Assembly (NCBI GenBank): GCA_902756345.1
Contig: CACVQR010000002.1
Coordinates: 186,001-250,000, forward strand
Length of the DNA stretch: 64,000 bases
Direction of reading: 5' to 3'
Source of the DNA: Fibrobacter succinogenes
GTDB lineage: Bacteria > Fibrobacterota > Fibrobacteria > Fibrobacterales > Fibrobacteraceae
In this document: positions 42,663-50,793 of the stretch, piece after piece
Layout of the letters: the number at the start of each line of letters is the position of its first letter
How positions within the stretch are numbered: position 1 is the stretch's first letter
Notes under the pieces: generated by a model
Told to the model about the DNA's origin: nothing
Databases searched by the model: none
The model's input: only the letters and a program-made list of their open reading frames with translations
Made by a program: the position numbers and the translations under genes

Positions 42663-44786
42663 TTATTTTATCACAATCTTCTTTGCTCCAAAGCCGTCAA
42701 CCTTGACCATGTAGATTCCGCTCTGCACGTTGTCGAGGTTCAGCGTTGCGTGTCCGGCGGTAAGCTTTGCGGTCGCAATTTCTGCGCCATTGATTCCCAA
42801 GACGTGCACCTTTGCGGTACCGCGGGCGTTTATCGTAAGCGTGCGACCCTGAGTCAGCACCGAGAACTTTGCACTTGCGATGGTCTTAGGCTTGATTGCA
42901 TCAGGGTTGTATAGCTTAATCGGGTTTTCATCGTAACGGGTGGCAAGTGCCATTAGGTACCAGGTGCTATGCGGTAGCCACTGTTCCACCCAACGCCAGT
43001 TGTTCCACGGTTCTTTGGGGTCAAAGCCTACGTAGGCAACGCCATCGTCATCCCAGGCGATTCCCGAACCGTCCGTACTCTTGCCGGTAATGCCGTTTGC
43101 GATGCCTCCCTTGAGGGTTGCGTCATAGTCGGAGGTGCCGTCGTACTTGGCGGGGTTCTTTTTACCGATGCCGTACATCATGCAGGTGCCGTAAGGGTTC
43201 TTGCCCAAAATCCAGTCGAGCTGGTCGGTTGCGTACTTGTTGATGTTAGTGTCGAGGAGGCTTAAATCACTTGCGACAAGCGATGCCGCTGCTGCAAGGC
43301 TTGCGATACGGGCGTCTTCGCCTTGCCACCAGTACTTGCTTTCGTTGTCGTGCGGGATAAAGAAACCATCCTTGATGTTTCCGCCAGTTTTGTAAGTCTG
43401 ACGGGCGTAACCGAACGGGTTTTCGACCTTGTTTGTAATGGAGATGAGCCAGCTCAAGTGCTTGCGAACGGCAGATAGTGCGGTCTTGTAGATAATTTCA
43501 CCGTTGGTGGCGGAACAGTCAAATTCAGGGGGGCAAGGTTCGCGTGCGATTTGCATTTCCGCTTCCAGGAATCGCATCAAGGCAATCAGCGGGAGTCCTG
43601 CGTCGCTTGCGTGCCAGAACGGACGAGTCTTCGCGTCGTCGCTCCAGAAATATCCGTCTTCGCTAATGCGGGCGGCGAGGTGTCCAGCGCGGCGTTCCAT
43701 ATCGTCCATGTAGGAGGCTTTTCCCGTAGCGAGGAACAGTTCCGTTGCCGCAAGGAGTGCGGTGTAGTCATCAATGATGTTTTCCTTGCCGTCGTCGCAG
43801 TAGGCGCAATTGCTACCGATGCTTTGCTTGTCAGAGAGGTGTGCATAAGCTTTCTCGGCTGCAGCGAGGTACTGTTCGCTGGTGTAATCGCCTTTGACTC
43901 CAAGTTTTGCCACGCGGGCAAGGCCGGCAATGGCCATGCCGCCGCCTTCGCGGAATGCCGTCTGGTAATTATTGCTCTTGACGCCGTCGGAACCGCTAAA
44001 GGCGCAAAGGTAGCGACTTCCCATGCCCCAGTTGTCGAACACAGTCATGTAGAAGAATCCCTGTTCGTCAAGCATGCGTACCAAGAAGTCTGCGCCGTAG
44101 GCGGCTTCGTCTGCGGTTTTTGCCTTGGTGCTTGTAGACGCGAGTAGCTCCGGAATGCGCTCCGCTGTAAAAGCGAGTGCCCACACCGTTAGGGGAATCT
44201 GTTGCGGATTCAAATAGTTGGCGTAAGATAGATGACTCAGGTACTTGCTCACGTCGCCGCTAGCATCGTACCAGCCGCCGCGAACATCGCGCGTAACGCC
44301 CGAACTCCCGTAAACGGAAACCTTCTGGTCCCATTCGGTAATGGGAGCCTTGTCGGCGCGGTCGTTGTAGAAGTAGTCCAGCACCATGCCGAGGGTGCTC
44401 TTGGCAAGCTGGTTTCCGCCTACAGAGAATTCCGCTGATGTGGAGGGGCTGCCTGTGACATCGCCGATATAGTACGTTCCTGCGTACATAAAACTGTAGG
44501 GAATTTCGATGCGATAGTATTTTCCGCTTTTAGACCAATTGTCGGGATTTTCGCCTTTGCCAAATACGCCCTCTGCTAAAACTTGCGCGGGTAAACCTTG
44601 AGTTTGGGGCATGTTGTCGCGATTAAAGTAAAGGCTCCACTTGGTTCCTTCGAGTTCTTCGGTACTTTGTACTACGGCCGAAAATGGCATGCCCAAGTCG
44701 TAGCCCGCCTCGTTAAGGAAAAACGTGTTGTCCGCGAATGCGGAAGCCGCAATCGCAAAGGGGAGAAGTTTGCAAACTGTATTCAT
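42663..44786 (-). CDS. Secreted GH9 cellulase-type enzyme with N-terminal Ig-like domain
   Basis: The 707-residue protein has a short signal peptide (LLPFAIAASAFA), a CelD_N-type Ig-like domain (about 20-125), and a GH9 (alpha/alpha)6 barrel (about 130-620). The catalytic aspartates are in GWYDASGD (D174 and D178). The C-terminal acid region is WRWVEQWLPH (Glu about 608), rather than the more usual NEVAIDYN form, so assignment to a precise GH9 subgroup is open. The end (VHVLGINGAEIATAKLTAG through AKKIVIK) is a type IX-like sorting domain. Endoglucanase or cellodextrinase activity on beta-1,4-glucan is expected. Confidence 0.88.
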   Translation of the reverse strand: MNTVCKLLPFAIAASAFADNTFFLNEAGYDLGMPFSAVVQSTEELEGTKWSLYFNRDNMPQTQGLPAQVLAEGVFGKGENPDNWSKSGKYYRIEIPYSFMYAGTYYIGDVTGSPSTSAEFSVGGNQLAKSTLGMVLDYFYNDRADKAPITEWDQKVSVYGSSGVTRDVRGGWYDASGDVSKYLSHLSYANYLNPQQIPLTVWALAFTAERIPELLASTSTKAKTADEAAYGADFLVRMLDEQGFFYMTVFDNWGMGSRYLCAFSGSDGVKSNNYQTAFREGGGMAIAGLARVAKLGVKGDYTSEQYLAAAEKAYAHLSDKQSIGSNCAYCDDGKENIIDDYTALLAATELFLATGKASYMDDMERRAGHLAARISEDGYFWSDDAKTRPFWHASDAGLPLIALMRFLEAEMQIAREPCPPEFDCSATNGEIIYKTALSAVRKHLSWLISITNKVENPFGYARQTYKTGGNIKDGFFIPHDNESKYWWQGEDARIASLAAAASLVASDLSLLDTNINKYATDQLDWILGKNPYGTCMMYGIGKKNPAKYDGTSDYDATLKGGIANGITGKSTDGSGIAWDDDGVAYVGFDPKEPWNNWRWVEQWLPHSTWYLMALATRYDENPIKLYNPDAIKPKTIASAKFSVLTQGRTLTINARGTAKVHVLGINGAEIATAKLTAGHATLNLDNVQSGIYMVKVDGFGAKKIVIK

Positions 44787-45389
44787 AGGCTTGAATATAA
44801 TTTATTGCCCCCCGAATATCAACAACCCGGCGTAAAAGTGTGTTTTCAGTCAAAACAACGCCCCCTAGGAACGCCTTGCGCGAAAAGATATTTTTACGTG
44901 ACTGTACCCATGGCTTGCGGACAAGCTGTTTTTGTGATGGGGGGGGGAGGATTCCCCCTCGGCAAAGCCTGTAGTCTTTGCCTACCCCCTCGCCTAGGGG
45001 CGCAACCCCTAAAACCCCAATGAGCCACACGGATTGTACTATGTACTAAATGCTTGGCTCGAAAATAGGCTTGCAAGCAATCCTGCTTCACTCGCCTTAC
45101 GCATTTATCGATTTTGCTAACGCAAAATCTGGATATGTAAAAAGTTGCTTCTAATTGTCTTGCCGGGCTTGACCCGGCATCTCCTTTTTCTAGTTGCGTA
45201 GAAGCGTTTTTTATTAGTGCAATAACGACTGCATCTGATTTTTTGAAGCTTCTAGCTACCGCTTTCCGAAGATGATATTATACCCTAAGCAGGCTCGTGG
45301 TGGTGTTTTCAGAATTTATTTCTGCATGGCCCTGAACGAGTTGAATACGCTCATTCTGTTGTGTGCGAAAATGAAACAATATAAAGAAC
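44787..45389. other. Gene-free interval ahead of the GH9 gene, with repeat fragments
   Basis: About 600 nt without a credible gene. It contains a type B repeat on the reverse strand (44939-45018), a hairpin with GAGCCA/TGGCTC ends (45021-45060), a GATTTTG/CGCAAAATC hairpin near 45110-45130 and a GCCGGGCTTGACCCGGC hairpin near 45162-45178. The last resembles a short element common between genes in many bacteria. Confidence 0.6.
44939..45018 (-). repeat. Type B repeat, copy 2
   Basis: On the reverse strand: GGGGTTTTAGGGG, TTGCGCC, CCTAGGCGAGGGGGTAGG, a variable hairpin CAAAGACTACAGGCTTTG and GAGGGGGAATCCTCCCCC. Confidence 0.8.
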
Positions 45390-45686
45390 TTGTTAAACAA
45401 GGAGTCATGCGATGAAAAAAAGATCAAGTCCTGGATTTCATGGGTTCGCTTGAAAGAGAAGACGAATCCTTCTTACAAGCAACTGCTGAAGATGGCGGAA
45501 GCTGTCGGTGGCGATTTGTTTGTGACGCCGATGAAAAATATGACCGTCCTGGTCCCATATGACTTGCAGGAATCTGTGCGGAAAATGTCGGCCGACGCAG
45601 GCAAAACGACGAACGAATATTTGGAAAGTGTTTTGCGCAACGCTATAGATGATGCCCGCGCGAAAAAATCCAAACGAAGGAAATAA
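45390..45686 (+). pseudogene. Antitoxin-like (XRE C-terminal part) ORF with probable frameshift at its start
   Basis: The frame encodes WVRLKEKTNPSYKQLLKMAEAVGGDLFV, then VLVPYDLQESVRKMSADAGKTTNEYLESVLRNAI and a Lys-rich end. This resembles the latter part of small XRE-type antitoxins or plasmid stabilisation regulators, but the helix-turn-helix half is missing. The best start (ATG at 45412, after AAGGAGTC) is in another frame: ATG is followed by exactly seven A. One more A would join that start to this frame, giving a protein of about 92 residues. So it is either a decayed gene, a phase-variable tract, or a sequencing slip. A terminator-like hairpin follows. Confidence 0.5.
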
Positions 45687-45758
45687 ATTTTTTGTTTGGC
45701 TATCTAAAATTTCATTACGCCCCTTGCCAGCTTTTTGAATATTAGGTGCATTCATGCC

Positions 45759-45798
45759 CGACGCGTCATTCCATAGAAAGGAATGATGCGCTTTTGTT
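45759..45798 (+). terminator. Intrinsic terminator after the antitoxin-like ORF
   Basis: GCGTCATTCC and GGAATGATGC pair around ATAGAAA, followed by GCTTTTGTTTT. Confidence 0.75.
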
Positions 45799-45812
45799 TT
45801 ATTTGGCTTTGC

Positions 45813-46075
45813 CATTTCAGCAGACGTTCGAGAATATCAAACACATTGATGAAAATGGAGCCGAGTTCTGGTATGCGAGGGTGTTGCAGACGGCTTTGGA
45901 ATATGCTCAATGGCGGCGCTTTCAGGAATCAATTGAAAGGGCTAAAATAGCTTGCGAGGCCAATGGGTTAATTGTCGGGGATCATTTTGCCGACGTCGGC
46001 AAAATGATAAATCTTGCCAAAGGTGCCCGGCGTGAAGTCGCCGACATGAAGCTTTCCCGTTATTCCTTAATGCAT
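45813..46075 (+). pseudogene. dinD fragment (N-terminal part only)
   Basis: The frame gives QTFENIKHIDENGAEFWYAR, then QTALEYAQWRRFQESIERA and HFADVGKMINLAKGARREV up to KLSRYS. This is the N-terminal third of DinD (DNA-damage-inducible protein D), whose family members are about 270-290 residues and continue CYLIAQNGDPRK. Here the match stops abruptly at about 46070, exactly where the 3' end of the opposite-strand lipoprotein begins. No ribosome site or ATG of its own is visible. It is a remnant, left by a deletion or by insertion of neighbouring DNA. Confidence 0.75.
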
Positions 46076-47691
46076 CTGACGGGGACGTATTCGCCGTTTT
46101 CGCGGGGGTCGACTTTTTCGTAATAAGCGAAGAAGTCGCTGTTCATTGCGTATTCGCCTTCTTCGACCCAGAACAGGTTGTAGCCAGATAGAGTCATGTC
46201 CATGCCGTAGGGGTCTACGCCGCCGTTTTTTCTGAGCGACAGGCCGAATTCGTCTGTTACGACTCTGGTGTTACCGGCAATGTGGGTTCCTATCGCGTAC
46301 AGCTTGGGGTAGTATTTATCCGCTTCGGAGTAAGACATTTCTGTGATGTGGTTCCAGTCTTCTTTGGTGGGTAAGCGCCAGCCGGTGGGGCAAACTTTCT
46401 TGATCACGTTGACGGTGTAGAATCGGCTGGCTCCGTCGCAATAGGCGTTTTCGCTGGGGTCGTGCTTTTTGTGTTCTGCGACCTTGGCGCATTTGCTCTG
46501 GTTCACGAAAAGAGGATCGTCTCTGTCGTAGTAGTCGATGTCTTGCGCAAGCCAGGTTTTGCCTTCGTACACGGTTGTCTTGTACACATGCCCGTCGCGA
46601 GGGTCTTCGAAGGTGCCGTATTCAAAGTCCGGGTTCAAGAAATATTCTGCGGGTAACGATGCCGTGTTCGATATGGCGCGCCAGAAACTGTCGAGGCAGA
46701 TGTAGGTCATGTCGTTGTTGTCGTTTCCCCTGACGACGACTCGGTCTCCGTTGTTGGTGCAAATCACGCCGTTCTTTTCTTTGCCGAGCATTTCGAGCGT
46801 GACCCACGAACCTTCCTCGCATACAAAATGGTCTTTGCCCAAGGTGATCATGGTGTCGCCGACGCTTGCGTTGCAGTAGGGCATGCCGTTGCACTTTCGC
46901 CAGATGTTGCGCATGATGGCCAATGGGTTGTTGATTTCGGGCGTGCTGATGAAGCAACCCAAGGGCATAAACAACATTGGGTAACCGTCCAAGGCGGCGT
47001 ATGGGACTTGGTTGATGCAGTAGTTGTCCGCTTCTAGCGTGCCGTCGGCAAAGTCGTCGACCAAATCTTGATTCAGCGTATTCTCGCTTTTGTTTCCGTA
47101 AAGGAAGAATAGCGTGTATTCCAGTTGATATTCCGCGATGTAGGGGTTCTCCTGGAATAGGGTGTCTAGGCCGAGTTCGCGCTGGAGTTCTTCGGTGGCG
47201 AGGTCTCTCGCGGAGTCGTTGCTTAAACCTTGCTGTACGAGGGTCTCGACTCGTTTCTGGATAAAGGCGTCGACCACGCCGAAGGTTTCGCTTTCTACGG
47301 GGGCGGTGGGCCTACAGCCTCTTTCTTGCGGAAAACTGATTCCGCCTGCTGGGCCGGAACCTGATTGCGCGGCGCTTGAAGATGATGTGGTTGACGCGGT
47401 GGCGCTTGAAGAAGACTGTGTGCCTGTAACTGTGCCGCTTGACAGCGGAGCGTCCGAAGCGGTGTCGCTAGATTGTGTCTCGGCTGCGGAGCTCGACGAC
47501 AAGACGCTTTTGTTGGACGATGACGATTCCTTGTCTGGAGTTGCGTTGCTTTCGCTGGAATATGAGATTTCGGATGATGAAATCTCTGAAACCAGTGGTT
47601 CGTTTTCGGGTGAGTTGGCGTTACTGCCGGAATCGTTTCCGCAGGCGCACAGAAAGAATGAAACTAATCCCCAAAAAATTTTCTTTTTCAT
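46060..47691 (-). CDS. Lipoprotein with Ser-rich linker and TIGR02145 Fibrobacter major paralogous domain
   Basis: The 543-residue protein has a lipoprotein signal (MKKKIFWGLVSFFLCAC, Cys 17) and a Ser/Thr/Ala-rich linker (about 20-120). The middle part has cysteine-bearing repeats with aromatic ends (CEEGSWVTLEML, YICLDSFWRAI). The C-terminal 180 residues form the TIGR02145 domain: DPRDGHVYKTTVYEGKTWLA, VCPTGWRLPTKEDWNHI and PVRCI near the end. That domain is characteristic of Fibrobacter and some Bacteroidota surface proteins; its function is not known. The last codons overlap the dinD remnant on the other strand. Confidence 0.9.
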   Translation of the reverse strand: MKKKIFWGLVSFFLCACGNDSGSNANSPENEPLVSEISSSEISYSSESNATPDKESSSSNKSVLSSSSAAETQSSDTASDAPLSSGTVTGTQSSSSATASTTSSSSAAQSGSGPAGGISFPQERGCRPTAPVESETFGVVDAFIQKRVETLVQQGLSNDSARDLATEELQRELGLDTLFQENPYIAEYQLEYTLFFLYGNKSENTLNQDLVDDFADGTLEADNYCINQVPYAALDGYPMLFMPLGCFISTPEINNPLAIMRNIWRKCNGMPYCNASVGDTMITLGKDHFVCEEGSWVTLEMLGKEKNGVICTNNGDRVVVRGNDNNDMTYICLDSFWRAISNTASLPAEYFLNPDFEYGTFEDPRDGHVYKTTVYEGKTWLAQDIDYYDRDDPLFVNQSKCAKVAEHKKHDPSENAYCDGASRFYTVNVIKKVCPTGWRLPTKEDWNHITEMSYSEADKYYPKLYAIGTHIAGNTRVVTDEFGLSLRKNGGVDPYGMDMTLSGYNLFWVEEGEYAMNSDFFAYYEKVDPRENGEYVPVRCIKE

Positions 47692-47748
47692 AGTGTATAA
47701 AATAACTTTAAATTGCGGGAATGGCTTGGATTTTCTTTGATTTTATAT

Positions 47749-47763
47749 ACGCAAAATATGCGT
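47749..47763. promoter_or_regulatory. Palindrome ACGCA-N5-TGCGT, copy 1
   Basis: A 15-bp inverted repeat identical to 47919-47933, located 58 bp ahead of the lipoprotein start codon (reverse strand). Spacing of about 170 bp between copies suits a looping repressor site, but no regulator is identified. Confidence 0.4.
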
Positions 47764-47918
47764 AAAATGAAAATTGCGCGAGCAGCCTTCGCCTGCTTGG
47801 TTATGAAGATTCTTATTCAAATGTCGGGCGTTTTTCGTTTCTGGAGGTCTGTTTTTCGGTTTTGGGAAATTTCTAACCCATTGATTTTGATAGAATTACA
47901 AACTTTTTGTTAAAAATA

Positions 47919-47933
47919 ACGCAAAATATGCGT
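47919..47933. promoter_or_regulatory. Palindrome ACGCA-N5-TGCGT, copy 2
   Basis: Same 15 bp as at 47749-47763, here 149 bp ahead of the aldolase start at 48082. Confidence 0.4.
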
Positions 47934-48081
47934 TGAAAATGTTCTTTTTTGGACGAAATGTTTTAAGACTCTTGACCGGCTCTTTCGCAGAACCTATCTT
48001 TGCCTGCGAAACAATTAACCTTAACCACTAGCCGCTCGCGGCGACGCTCATACCTCAAAGCGAAGCGACCTCATAACCACT

Positions 48082-49023
48082 ATGTACTACGAAAGCATCA
48101 AAGTTTTGGATTGCACCATCCGCGATGGCGGCCTGGTGAACAAGCACGACTTCTCCCTTGAATTTGTGCGTCGCCTTTACACCCTCCTGTCTGCCGCCGG
48201 TGTGGACTATATGGAAATGGGTTACAAGAACTCTCCGGAACTTTTTGACCCCAAGGAATACGGTCCGTGGAAGTTCTGCGACGATGACCTGCTCTGGAAG
48301 GTGAAAGACGGTATCGATTCCAAGATCAAGATGGCCGTGATGGCTGACGTGGGCCGCGTGAACATGGACGCCGTGAAGCCCGCGAGCGAAAGCCCGTACC
48401 AGATGTTCCGCGTGGCAAGCTATGTGAAAAACATCGACAAGGGTATCGAAATGGTGAACGCCTTCCACGACATGGGTTACGAAACCACCCTGAACATCAT
48501 GGCTGTGAGCCGTGACCGTGGCCCGGAACTCGACGAAGCCCTGCACCAGGTGAACGAAGAATGCAAGGCCGACGTGCTTTACTTGGTGGACAGCTTCGGT
48601 GCCTTCTACCAGGAAGACATCGATAAGGAAATTACCCGCTACCGCGGTATCGTGAAGGGCAAGAAGTTCGGCTTCCATGGCCACAACAACCAGCAGCTGG
48701 CCTTCTCCAACACCATCCAGGCTATCATCGACCACGTGGACTACCTCGACGGTTCCGTGTCCGGCATGGGCCGCGGCGCCGGCAACTGCACCACCGAACT
48801 CTTGCTCGGATTCCTCAAGAACCCGAAGTACGACCTTCGCCCGGTGCTTGACGCCTACCAGGAACTCTTCCTCCCGCTCAAGGAAAAGTACGAATGGGGC
48901 TACATCATTCCGCAGATGATTACGGGTATGCTGAACCGCCACCCGCAAGACGCCATCGCCGTCCGCAAGACCGAAGACCGCGACAACTACACCAAGTTCT
49001 ATAATCATATGATGAACGACTAG
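48082..49023 (+). CDS. DRE-TIM metallolyase (HMGL/4-hydroxy-2-oxovalerate aldolase-like)
   Basis: The 313-residue protein begins MYYESIKVLDCTIRDGGLVN; DCTIRDGG is the metal- and substrate-binding signature of the DRE-TIM superfamily, and FGFHGHNN supplies the two His ligands. SGMGRGAGNCTTELLL completes the barrel. The family includes isopropylmalate synthase, HMG-CoA lyase and 4-hydroxy-2-oxovalerate aldolase; the short length without a C-terminal domain favours an aldolase or lyase. No catabolic partner genes are nearby, so the substrate is unknown. Codon use is like that of highly expressed genes here. Confidence 0.8.
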   Translation: MYYESIKVLDCTIRDGGLVNKHDFSLEFVRRLYTLLSAAGVDYMEMGYKNSPELFDPKEYGPWKFCDDDLLWKVKDGIDSKIKMAVMADVGRVNMDAVKPASESPYQMFRVASYVKNIDKGIEMVNAFHDMGYETTLNIMAVSRDRGPELDEALHQVNEECKADVLYLVDSFGAFYQEDIDKEITRYRGIVKGKKFGFHGHNNQQLAFSNTIQAIIDHVDYLDGSVSGMGRGAGNCTTELLLGFLKNPKYDLRPVLDAYQELFLPLKEKYEWGYIIPQMITGMLNRHPQDAIAVRKTEDRDNYTKFYNHMMND

Positions 49024-49028
49024 GAGGC

Positions 49029-49075
49029 GAGCGTCGCAGGAACAAGCTAGCTTGTTCCTATGACCGAGCCGACGA
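49029..49075 (+). repeat. Type C hairpin repeat, copy 2 (short form)
   Basis: GAGCGTCGCA, the perfect 20-nt palindrome GGAACAAGCTAGCTTGTTCC (49039-49058), then TATGACCGAGCCGACGAG. Compare GAGTGTCGC...TTGACCGAGTGACG at 7037-7118. Confidence 0.65.
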
Positions 49076-49151
49076 GTCATGGGCTCGCGTAGCGAGACCA
49101 ACGATTAGGAGTGAATGCCACGACGGCAAGTGTGGCGAGTTTATCTAAGTA

Positions 49152-49178
49152 GGAGTGCATTTTATGCACTCCTTTTTG
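49152..49178 (+). terminator. Intrinsic terminator after the aldolase gene
   Basis: AGGAGTGCAT TT ATGCACTCCT hairpin followed by TTTTT, 129 nt after the stop. Confidence 0.85.
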
Positions 49179-49354
49179 ATAAACGAAGTCACGGACGCGA
49201 AGCGTCTATAGGACTTGCCGGCATGGCTGAACCGAAAAGTCGTGGACTTGAGCCCGTAGGGCGAAAGGCCAACGATTAAAGACCGCTCGCGCCCTTGATT
49301 TGAAAAATCAAGGGCCACGACTAATCATGAGTCGAATGCGGCGATAAACTATCC

Positions 49355-49440
49355 GGGTTTTAGGGCGGAGCCCTAGGAGAAGGGGTAGTGGAAAACGCAG
49401 CAGGGCTGCGATTGCAACGAGGGGGATTCTTCCCCCTTTG
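49355..49440 (+). repeat. Type B repeat, copy 3
   Basis: GGGTTTTAGGGCGGAGCCCTAGG, AGAAGGGGTAGTG, a variable hairpin around GCAGCAGGGCTGC and GAGGGGGATTCTTCCCCCTTT. Confidence 0.75.
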
Positions 49441-49461
49441 TTTTTTTACTAGCTTATACCT

Positions 49462-50295
49462 GTGCGCTACTTATTCTTGCTGATTGTACTTGTATTTGGG
49501 TTGTCTGTCTCGTTTGCGGCAGACGGCGTAGACTCGCTTGAATCAGAGAATAAGTTGTCCGAAATCAGCACGGTTCCCTTGCCGGGGCAGACCGCCTACA
49601 TGGAACAGGGACTTTCGTTCGGGCTTGGCTTTGGCGTGTACGACCCGCTGGACGAATGCGACTGCATGGGCGCCTGGCAGGCGCAACTCGAATACTTTTA
49701 TAAAGATTGGATAAGCGGGGGAGTCAGTGCGCTCTTTTTCGGGGGCGACCTCGACCGCGACGCGATGATCGTTTACCAGCGGTACCGCCTGAATGTCAGG
49801 TTCCACATGGCGTCCGAAGAGTTCGACTTGTATGCTTCGCCGCTTCTGGGTTTTGAAAATACGAGTATCTCGGCGTTTAGAAAGCAGGTGCGCGGAAAGA
49901 AGACTGACTCGGAACAGCGGCAACATTACTGGTGGGATGACGATGCTGAAGACGACAAAGCCGATGCGGATTCCGTAGAAGTCAAAAATGACGACTGCCA
50001 AAAACTTTTTACGCTGGACGGTTTTTCTATCGGGCTTGCGCTGGGCGGCGGGTATGACCTGTCGGATTTGTTCGGCCTGACCGGCGAAGTTCATGTGGAA
50101 TACAACTTTACCAAGGAATTCCTGCTGAACGTGGTTCCGGGGGTTGCCTTTAACCTGCGCGAAGTGTGGCCCTGGGCCAAGCGGACGCTCCGTTCGACCT
50201 GGATTTCGTTCGAAGTGGGGGCTCAAAAGGCCTTCAACAAGGATATTGACGGGTGGTCGAACACCTTTTTCCTGGGAATTCAGTTCGGGGCGTAG
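49462..50295 (+). CDS. Outer-membrane beta-barrel protein, unknown role
   Basis: The 277-residue protein has a signal peptide (YLFLLIVLVFGLSVSFA) and alternating amphipathic strands with aromatic girdle residues (SFGLGFGVYDPL, SIGLALGGGYDLS, GEVHVEYNFT), ending in a strand with a Phe close to the C-terminus (NTFFLGIQFGA), as barrel proteins require. An acidic loop with WWDDDAEDDKADADS would lie outside the membrane or in the periplasm. The start is GTG at 49462; no ATG is in frame upstream. It ends about 20 nt before the rpsF promoter. Confidence 0.72.
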   Translation: MRYLFLLIVLVFGLSVSFAADGVDSLESENKLSEISTVPLPGQTAYMEQGLSFGLGFGVYDPLDECDCMGAWQAQLEYFYKDWISGGVSALFFGGDLDRDAMIVYQRYRLNVRFHMASEEFDLYASPLLGFENTSISAFRKQVRGKKTDSEQRQHYWWDDDAEDDKADADSVEVKNDDCQKLFTLDGFSIGLALGGGYDLSDLFGLTGEVHVEYNFTKEFLLNVVPGVAFNLREVWPWAKRTLRSTWISFEVGAQKAFNKDIDGWSNTFFLGIQFGA

Positions 50296-50315
50296 GGTAG
50301 ACCTGCCTCCGAGGT

Positions 50316-50344
50316 TTGACACCTAAATCCCGATTTTCTATATT
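50316..50344 (+). promoter_or_regulatory. Promoter of rpsF-rpsR-rplI
   Basis: TTGACA (50316-50321) and TATATT (50339-50344) are separated by exactly 17 nt; predicted start of transcription is near 50351, about 70 nt before rpsF. Confidence 0.8.
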
Positions 50345-50350
50345 TGGTGC

Positions 50351-50412
50351 ACCGATTTTTATCGGAACCCTCCCGGGGCCAATGTCGGTTTCCCGGGCGA
50401 TAGACCAAAGGG
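50351..50412 (+). ncRNA. Structured leader of rpsF; candidate S6:S18-binding motif
   Basis: Two hairpins follow the promoter: CCGAT/ATCGG (50352-50365) and CCCGGGGCC/GGTTTCCCGGG (50372-50397, with a TT bulge). S6-S18 complexes are known to bind a leader with a CCG-bearing internal loop in many bacteria. The fold here is suggestive, but I could not align it to the known consensus. Confidence 0.4.
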
Positions 50413-50421
50413 ACTCATTAT

Positions 50422-50793
50422 ATGAGACAATACGAAACGATGGTGATCATCGACGCTATGATCTCTGACGACGCTATCAAGGCCGAAATCGAGACTATCG
50501 CCGCCAACATCACCAAAGGCAACGGCGAAATCCTCCGCCGCGACGATTGGGGCAAGCGCAAGCTCGCATACTCCATCAAGAAGCGCCAGCATGGCTTTTA
50601 CGTGATCTTCTACTACAAGGCCGAAGCCGCTACGGTCGCCTCTGTGGAAGCCGCTCTCAAGCTGAACGAAAACGTTCTCCGCTGGATGACTCTCGCTGAT
50701 TATCCGATGAGCGAAATTGTTTATGACCAAACTCAGACCCAGTCCACCGAAGATATCATCCCGGTTGACGCAGAAGAAGGGGAGGCTGAATAA
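50422..50793 (+). CDS. rpsF: Ribosomal protein bS6
   Basis: The 123-residue protein starts [13 protein letters not shown] and has [20 protein letters not shown] and the [21 protein letters not shown] segment, the standard S6 fold of the 30S platform. The acidic tail (VDAEEGEAE) is longer than in E. coli. Its stop overlaps the rpsR start by 1 nt. First gene of the rpsF-rpsR-rplI operon, behind a strong promoter and a structured leader. Confidence 0.97.
   Translation: MRQYETMVIIDAMISDDAIKAEIETIAANITKGNGEILRRDDWGKRKLAYSIKKRQHGFYVIFYYKAEAATVASVEAALKLNENVLRWMTLADYPMSEIVYDQTQTQSTEDIIPVDAEEGEAE

Larger units (their letters stand above)
47692..48081. other. Intergenic region with two identical palindromes
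   Basis: About 390 nt of AT-rich DNA between the divergent lipoprotein and aldolase genes. The only structure seen is the palindrome ACGCAAAATATGCGT, present at 47749-47763 and 47919-47933. Short open frames here have no coding features. Confidence 0.5.
49024..49461. other. Gene-free interval built of hairpins and repeats
   Basis: About 440 nt without a gene. In order: a type C hairpin (49029-49075), short units ending in CAACGATTA (about 49098 and 49269), a terminator (49152-49178), small hairpins such as GACGCGAAGCGTC, CCCTTGATTTGAAAAATCAAGGG near 49293-49315 and a type B repeat (49355-49440). Confidence 0.65.

Noticed and set aside
47713-47913. 66-codon ORF between the lipoprotein and the aldolase
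   Set aside because: Weak composition, no ribosome site and it overlaps one of the paired palindromes.
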